Below, piece after piece: positions 59,877-64,000 of a stretch of 64,000 nucleotides of DNA (the first letter of the stretch is position 1; every line of letters begins with the position of its first letter). The stretch is from Xylophilus sp. GW821-FHT01B05 (GTDB taxonomy: Bacteria; Pseudomonadota; Gammaproteobacteria; Burkholderiales; Burkholderiaceae_C): contig CP152408.1 in NCBI GenBank assembly GCA_038961845.1, positions 3,968,001 to 4,032,000 on the forward strand, written 5' to 3'. A program made the translations under genes and the position numbers. The notes beneath the pieces were generated by a model that saw only the letters and a list, made by a program, of their open reading frames with translations, searched no databases and had not been told where the DNA came from.

Positions 59877-61549
59877 GGGGCGGGGGCGCGGTAGCGCACG
59901 GGTTCGGGTTGCAGGCGGCCGTTGGCCACCCATTGCATGAGTTCGCGCTTCAGGATCTTTCCGCTGGGGGTCAGCGGAAATTCCTTCACCACGGCGTAGA
60001 ACTCGGGCATGTCGAACTTCGACAGGCCTTCGCGGGCCAAGTGCTCCAGCATCTCCTGCGGCACTGGTGCCTGGTCCTGGCAGATGATGGCCAGGCACAC
60101 CTTCTCGCCTAGCCGCTCGTCGGCCACGCCGAACGCAGCGGCCTTCTTCACGGCCGGGTGACGGTGGGCGTATTCCTCGATGTGGGCCGGATGGATGTTG
60201 TGACCGCCGCGGATGATCAGGTCCTTCTTGCGGCCGACGATCTGTAGGTTGCCGTTGGCGTCGAAGCGGCCAAGGTCGCCACTCAGGAACCAGCCGCTGC
60301 TGTTGAACGAGGTCTCCGTGGCCGTCTGGTTGTTGAAGTAGCCCAGCATCAGCTCGCCCCCACGGCCGCCAATCTCGCCGACTTCGCCGGGGGCGGCCTC
60401 GACATCCGGATACTCCGGATCCCACAGGCGCACCTCGTAGCCTGCGCAGGACTTGCCGCAGGTGCTGGTGATCACCTCGACAGGATCGGAGGGCTTGGTG
60501 TACTGGTGCGAGCCGTTTTCGGTCATGCCGTAGACGTTCTGCGGCTTGGCGCCCAGTGAGAGCAGCTTGCGTGCAGTCTCGGTCGGGATTGGCGCACCGG
60601 CCATGTAGAACACCTTGACGGCGCCCAGCTTGCTCAGGCCGCGCTTGTCCACCTCCTGCAGCAGGTCCATCGCGTGCGTGGGCACGCCCATCACGTATGT
60701 GGCGCCGGTCTGCTCGATCCAGTCGAGCGCGCCGACCCCGGCGGACGCGTCGTGCATGACCAGCTCGCAGCCGGCCGCCAGGATCTGCTCCAGCGCCACG
60801 GTGCCGATGTGGTGGCTCATGGGGCTCAGTGTCAGCAGTACGGTGGCGTGGTTCTGGCCCCAGTCCTCGACCATGGCGCGGCCGTTGGTCAGAAGGGTGT
60901 TGTCGCTGTGCATGACGCCCTTGGGCGTGCCGGTTGTGCCGCTGGTAAAGGCCAGGTAGACGATCTGGTCGGGATGGGTGCTGGCCGGTGGCAGCGGAAC
61001 ACGGGCGTGCTGGCCGGCCTCGGGCATGGCGTGCGCGCCAGCGGGAATGGGTGCGTCCGGGGTGCGCAGCGGCGGCAACGCGTAGACACGCTTCAGGTGG
61101 CGCAGGTCCGCGACGCGGCCGAACAGGTCGGCGGTCGCCGCATCGGCACCGTAGCCAGGCTGCACGAACAGCGCACGGCAGTCGATGCGCGCAAGCAGCG
61201 CTTCGATCTCGGCCACCGTGTAGTTCTGGTGCAGCGAAGGGTTGCAGACATAGCCGTTGCGCGAGCAGGCTAGGAACACCACCACGTTCTCCAGCCGGTT
61301 CGGCAGCCAGACCGACACGCGGTCGCCGCGCCGCAGGCCGGCGTCGTGCAGGTCGGCGGCCACGGCGTCAACCCACGCCACGAGCGCACTCCAGCTCAGT
61401 CGCCGCGCGCCGTCGCGCACGGCATAGGCGCTGCCCCGCTCGGTGGCATGCCTGCGCGCCAGGCTGTACATCGTGTCGGTCTGCCAGACCCCGGAAAGAT
61501 AGTGCTCGCGCGCCCGGGCCGGGTCGTGCAGGGTCAGAAGGTGGGACAT
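59873..61549 (-). CDS. AMP-forming acyl-CoA synthetase (acyl/aryl-CoA ligase)
   Basis: A 558-residue ANL-superfamily ligase: YLAFTSGTTGTPKGVMHSDN (P-loop), VYGMTENGSHQYTKP (A5), SSGWFLSGDLGRFDANGN (A7), VGRKKDLIIRGGHNIHPAHI (A8 with the hinge) and LTPSGKILKREL (A10 Lys). It activates a carboxylic acid with ATP and CoA. GMTENGSHQYT, and NIHP for the usual NIYP, make it similar to cyclohexanecarboxylate/benzoate-type ligases, but specificity is not proven. It lies between the MenB/BadI-like and hydratase genes. Confidence 0.92.
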   Translation of the reverse strand: MSHLLTLHDPARAREHYLSGVWQTDTMYSLARRHATERGSAYAVRDGARRLSWSALVAWVDAVAADLHDAGLRRGDRVSVWLPNRLENVVVFLACSRNGYVCNPSLHQNYTVAEIEALLARIDCRALFVQPGYGADAATADLFGRVADLRHLKRVYALPPLRTPDAPIPAGAHAMPEAGQHARVPLPPASTHPDQIVYLAFTSGTTGTPKGVMHSDNTLLTNGRAMVEDWGQNHATVLLTLSPMSHHIGTVALEQILAAGCELVMHDASAGVGALDWIEQTGATYVMGVPTHAMDLLQEVDKRGLSKLGAVKVFYMAGAPIPTETARKLLSLGAKPQNVYGMTENGSHQYTKPSDPVEVITSTCGKSCAGYEVRLWDPEYPDVEAAPGEVGEIGGRGGELMLGYFNNQTATETSFNSSGWFLSGDLGRFDANGNLQIVGRKKDLIIRGGHNIHPAHIEEYAHRHPAVKKAAAFGVADERLGEKVCLAIICQDQAPVPQEMLEHLAREGLSKFDMPEFYAVVKEFPLTPSGKILKRELMQWVANGRLQPEPVRYRAPAP

Positions 61550-61574
61550 GTCTGCGTCTCCGCTTGGCGAGGTG

Positions 61575-62354
61575 TCAGTTGCCGAACTCCGTTGCGTCGG
61601 GCTTGCGGCGCTCGCTGAAGGATGCAGCCAGTTCGTGGTGTTCCTTGGTGCCCAGGTAGCCGCGCAGCAGCATGTCGTGCGTGATGCGCGACAAGCCGGA
61701 CACGCCGCCGTGGCGCGCGTTGAACGCACCCTTGATGGCGGCGAGTGCGAACGGGCCGCGATCAGCGATCTCCAGGGCGATCTTGCGCGTGAATTCCTTC
61801 AGCTCGGCGTCGGGGACCACGTGGTTCACGAGGCCCCAGTCCAGTGCCTCGCGCGCCGTGAGCTTGGGGTTGCGATACCACATTTCCTTCGCGCGCTTCT
61901 TGCCGATCAGGTCTTCGAGGTACCAGGTGCCGTAGCCCGCGTCGAAGCTGCCCATCATCGGACCGACCTGGCGGAACGCGGCGCTTTCCTTGGCGATGGT
62001 GATGTCGCACACCACCTGCAGCACGTTGCCGCCACCGACCGCGAAGCCGTTGACCATGGCGATGACGGGCTTTTGCAGCTTGTCGATGGACTCGTACATC
62101 TCCAGCGTGGGCAGCACGCCGGCGTACAGCAACGTGTCCTCCATGCCCTCCTTGCGGCCGCCGATGCAGAAGAACTTGTCGCCCGCCCCCGTCAGCACGA
62201 TGACGCGGGTGCGCGTCTCGCGGCGGATCGCGTCGATGCAGTCACGGATCTCGTGGCACATCTTGGGCGTGAACATGTTGCCGTCGTGCGGCCGGTTGAT
62301 CGTGATGGTCCCGATGGGGCCGTCTTCTTCGTAGATGATTTCTTCGAACTGCAT
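61575..62354 (-). CDS. MenB/BadI-type crotonase (ring-forming or ring-opening acyl-CoA enzyme)
   Basis: A 259-residue crotonase of the MenB/BadI subgroup. It shows the diagnostic VNGFAVGGGNVLQVVCDITI, FRQVGPMMGSFDAGYGTWYL (Asp-Ala-Gly-Tyr active-site loop) and KKRAKEMWYRNP. BadI opens 2-ketocyclohexanecarboxyl-CoA to pimeloyl-CoA, and MenB closes a naphthoate ring. The surrounding genes favour the ring-opening direction. The loop GGRKEGMEDTLLYAG differs from GGDQ in BadI and MenB, so the ring may differ too. Start at 62354, 13 bases after the CoA-transferase stop. Confidence 0.88.
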   Translation of the reverse strand: MQFEEIIYEEDGPIGTITINRPHDGNMFTPKMCHEIRDCIDAIRRETRTRVIVLTGAGDKFFCIGGRKEGMEDTLLYAGVLPTLEMYESIDKLQKPVIAMVNGFAVGGGNVLQVVCDITIAKESAAFRQVGPMMGSFDAGYGTWYLEDLIGKKRAKEMWYRNPKLTAREALDWGLVNHVVPDAELKEFTRKIALEIADRGPFALAAIKGAFNARHGGVSGLSRITHDMLLRGYLGTKEHHELAASFSERRKPDATEFGN

Positions 62355-62367
62355 GGTGTCTTCCTCT

Positions 62368-63612
62368 TCAGATGGCGCGCTGGGCGCGGAGTTGTTCGAT
62401 CTGCGCGGCATCGCAAGCGAGCCAGGAGCGCAGGATGTCGTCGGTGTCGGCGCCCAGCTTGGGCGGCGGCACGGCCGTGCCTTCGGTGCGACCGTCAAAG
62501 CGAATGCCCAGGCCCACCTGGGGGATGGGGCCATCAGGGCCGTCCATCTGGTAGATGAAGCCGGCGTCGTGCAATGCTGTGTCCTGCGCCAGTTCGTCCA
62601 GGCGCTGGATCGGGCCGGCCGGCACGCGCGCAGCGCCCAGCACGGCCAGCCAGTGCGCGCGCGGCTGGGTGGACAGCAGTGCAGCGATGCGCTCCACGAT
62701 CTGCGCCCGGCCTTCCCGGCGCTGGGCATTGCTAGCGAAGGCGGGATCGGCGGCCACGTCGGGCTGGCCCACGGCCTCCCAGAAGCGCTTCCAGATCGCG
62801 TCGTTGCCCAGGCCCAGCGTCATCGGACCGTCCGCGGTCTCAAAGACTTGGTAGATCGCAATCACGCTGTCGCGGCCACCGGTGCGCCGGCTGACTTCAC
62901 CGGAGCCCAGGTACGGCATCAGGCGCGGTGCCATGAACCGCGACATGCTTTCGACCATCGAGACGTCGATGTCGCAACCCTTGCCCTCGCGTGTGCGGCG
63001 CAGCAAAGCGGCCAGCACGGCCATGGCAGCATCGCTGCCGGCCAGCAGATCGGCCGCCGGCGTGCCGACCTTCTGCGGAGGCGTCTCGGCCTCGCCTGTC
63101 AGGTCCATGACGCCGGAGTAGCCTTCTGCGATCAGGTCATAGCACGGCAGGTCGGCGCGCGGGCCGCTGACGCCGAAGCCGGTCAGCGACACGTGGATCA
63201 GACGGGGATTCAGGGCCCGCAGCGTCGGCGCATCCAGCGCGAGCTTGCGCTGGGCACGTCCGACCAGGTTCAGCAGGATCACATCGCATTCGGCCACCAG
63301 GCCGTGCAGCACTTCGCGGCCGGCCGGCGAGGCGATGTCGAGCGCGACGCTCTTCTTGCCGCGGTTGACGCTCATGAACCACAGCGATTCGCCGTGCAGG
63401 AACGGAGGCCCCCAGGCGCGGCAGTCGTCGCCGGTACGGGGCTTTTCCACCTTGACGACCGTGGCCCCCATGTCGGCCAGCAACTGGCCGGCATAGGGCC
63501 CGGCCACCGAAGTGGTCAGGTCGAGCACCTTCACATCCGCCAACAGGTCGAGCGCGGTTGCCGACTTGGCAGGAAGGCCATGGAACGGGAGTTGGGTTTC
63601 GGGCTTGGTCAT
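62368..63612 (-). CDS. CaiB/BaiF (class III) CoA-transferase family protein
   Basis: A 414-residue class III CoA-transferase: VKVLDLTTSVAGPYAGQLLA, GATVVKVEKPRTGDDCR, NRGKKSVALDIASPAG, CDVILLNLVGRAQRKLALDA, and CYDLIAEGYSGVMDLTG with the catalytic Asp. First gene of the 15-gene operon. The message may start only 2-3 bases before the ATG because of the sigma-54 site at 63625-63640. It provides an ATP-free route of CoA activation alongside the ligase at 59873. Confidence 0.9.
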   Translation of the reverse strand: MTKPETQLPFHGLPAKSATALDLLADVKVLDLTTSVAGPYAGQLLADMGATVVKVEKPRTGDDCRAWGPPFLHGESLWFMSVNRGKKSVALDIASPAGREVLHGLVAECDVILLNLVGRAQRKLALDAPTLRALNPRLIHVSLTGFGVSGPRADLPCYDLIAEGYSGVMDLTGEAETPPQKVGTPAADLLAGSDAAMAVLAALLRRTREGKGCDIDVSMVESMSRFMAPRLMPYLGSGEVSRRTGGRDSVIAIYQVFETADGPMTLGLGNDAIWKRFWEAVGQPDVAADPAFASNAQRREGRAQIVERIAALLSTQPRAHWLAVLGAARVPAGPIQRLDELAQDTALHDAGFIYQMDGPDGPIPQVGLGIRFDGRTEGTAVPPPKLGADTDDILRSWLACDAAQIEQLRAQRAI

Positions 63613-63624
63613 CGCATGACATTG

Positions 63625-63640
63625 CGCAAACGCTGTGCCA
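63625..63640 (-). promoter_or_regulatory. Sigma-54 promoter for the 15-gene ring-cleavage/beta-oxidation operon
   Basis: The minus strand reads TGGCACAGCGTTTGCG, essentially consensus and identical in 15 of 16 bases to the element at 1316-1331. It predicts a start site about 2-3 bases before the CoA-transferase ATG at 63612. Confidence 0.7.
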
Positions 63641-63724
63641 CGCGATCACGAACTTTTTGCAGCGAGCTAAGCTGTTGAATCTCCTTGTTTTTCTTGACGC
63701 AACGTTGTCGCTTGACCCTACTTG

Positions 63725-63741
63725 TGTCTTCGCCGAAGACA
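63725..63741. repeat. Perfect inverted repeat in the divergent promoter region
   Basis: TGTCTTCG-C-CGAAGACA, an 8-bp perfect inverted repeat with a one-base centre. It lies 26 bases before the ATG at 63767 and 85 bp from the sigma-54 -24 element at 63640. Fits an operator or enhancer site read by the divergently encoded protein; a small hairpin is the alternative. Confidence 0.5.
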
Positions 63742-63766
63742 AACATTCCAACTACCCAGAAGTATC

Positions 63767-64000
63767 ATGCTTCCGATGGAGACACAACAACCTGACTCGG
63801 GCAGCGCAGCGCCCTACGAGCTGCGTGGCGTGATGGTTCTGGGCCACGACGGCAAGCAATTGGCGGCCACCGGCATCGCGGTGCAGCCCGCCATCGCCAG
63901 TTGCGTTGCCAATGGCTGGCACGAGGCCCGGCAACGCAAACGCCAGCTGTTTTCGGTGGAAGGCCCGGAAGGCGTTCCCATCGTCGTGGTGGCATTGCCC
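63767..64000 (+). CDS. N-terminus of an unidentified, probably regulatory protein (possible sigma-54 activator), partial
   Basis: Seventy-eight codons are open to the window edge (ATG 63767, or ATG 63776 at METQQPD). They contain LRGVMVLGHDGKQLAATGIA and a WHEARQRKRQLFSVEGPEG segment, which could be the start of a sensory domain. No HTH or AAA+ motif is in the visible part, so the family is not shown. It is divergent from the large operon, shares its promoter region and has an inverted repeat just upstream, as local regulators do. The density of sigma-54 promoters in the window makes an enhancer-binding activator an attractive but unproven identity. Confidence 0.45.
   Translation, partial: MLPMETQQPDSGSAAPYELRGVMVLGHDGKQLAATGIAVQPAIASCVANGWHEARQRKRQLFSVEGPEGVPIVVVALP

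Noticed and set aside
1..64000. Search by eye for tRNA, rRNA, CRISPR arrays, IS elements and integrase or attachment sites
   Set aside because: None was recognised on either strand. The repeats seen are short and associated with promoters or transcript ends.

Overview
The window is high-GC DNA with tightly packed operons, frequent ATGA/TGATG start-stop overlaps and a great excess of Bug/TctC-type periplasmic solute-binding proteins. Together these point to a metabolically versatile betaproteobacterium of the order Burkholderiales (Comamonadaceae or Alcaligenaceae style). The genus cannot be fixed from the sequence alone. No rRNA, tRNA, IS element, CRISPR array or phage gene was seen.

Layout. 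1-3540: end of a thioesterase gene, a solute-binding protein (SBP), an aldehyde dehydrogenase and a decayed GFA-family gene. 3547-9576: minus-strand CoA-transferase/DUF2889/SBP operon, two more SBPs and a LysR regulator. 9834-12996: aldehyde dehydrogenase plus GMC oxidoreductase. 13323-17452: acyl-CoA dehydrogenase, enoyl-CoA hydratase and NDP-forming acyl-CoA synthetase. 17554-18987: aldehyde dehydrogenase closed by a strong hairpin. 19037-20911: SBP plus SDR (minus). 21299-30523: an SBP/aconitase-X/HIBADH/esterase/two MmgE-PrpD/SBP/IclR operon. 30603-33780: iron-type alcohol dehydrogenase, HIBADH remnants and a GMC oxidoreductase. 34030-39267: LeuC/LeuD-like dehydratase, carboxymuconolactone-decarboxylase-like protein, CoA-transferase and amidohydrolase. 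39326-50213: three LysR regulators, four more SBP genes (one frameshifted), an SDR, an HIBADH and a broken MmgE/PrpD gene. 50314-63612: a 15-gene minus-strand operon for CoA-thioester ring cleavage and beta-oxidation. 63767-64000: the first 78 codons of a divergent, probably regulatory, gene.

How it fits together. Eleven SBP genes are present (ten intact, one frameshifted), yet no TctA/TctB membrane partner is encoded. Each SBP sits beside a small catabolic module: aldehyde/alcohol oxidation, CoA transfer or ligation, dehydratases and beta-oxidation. The window therefore reads as a set of uptake-plus-degradation cassettes for organic acids and alicyclic or aromatic carboxylates.

The most distinctive feature is regulatory. 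At least thirteen well-matched sigma-54 (-24/-12) promoters, plus two weaker ones, precede these modules on both strands. Some have repeated candidate enhancer sites 50-90 bp upstream. The SBPs split into two sequence classes, and nearly all genes of one class have sigma-54 promoters. The truncated gene at the right edge lies divergent to one of these promoters and may encode the activator. Several genes are freshly broken (GFA, MmgE/PrpD, HIBADH remnants, one SBP), so the region is also eroding.
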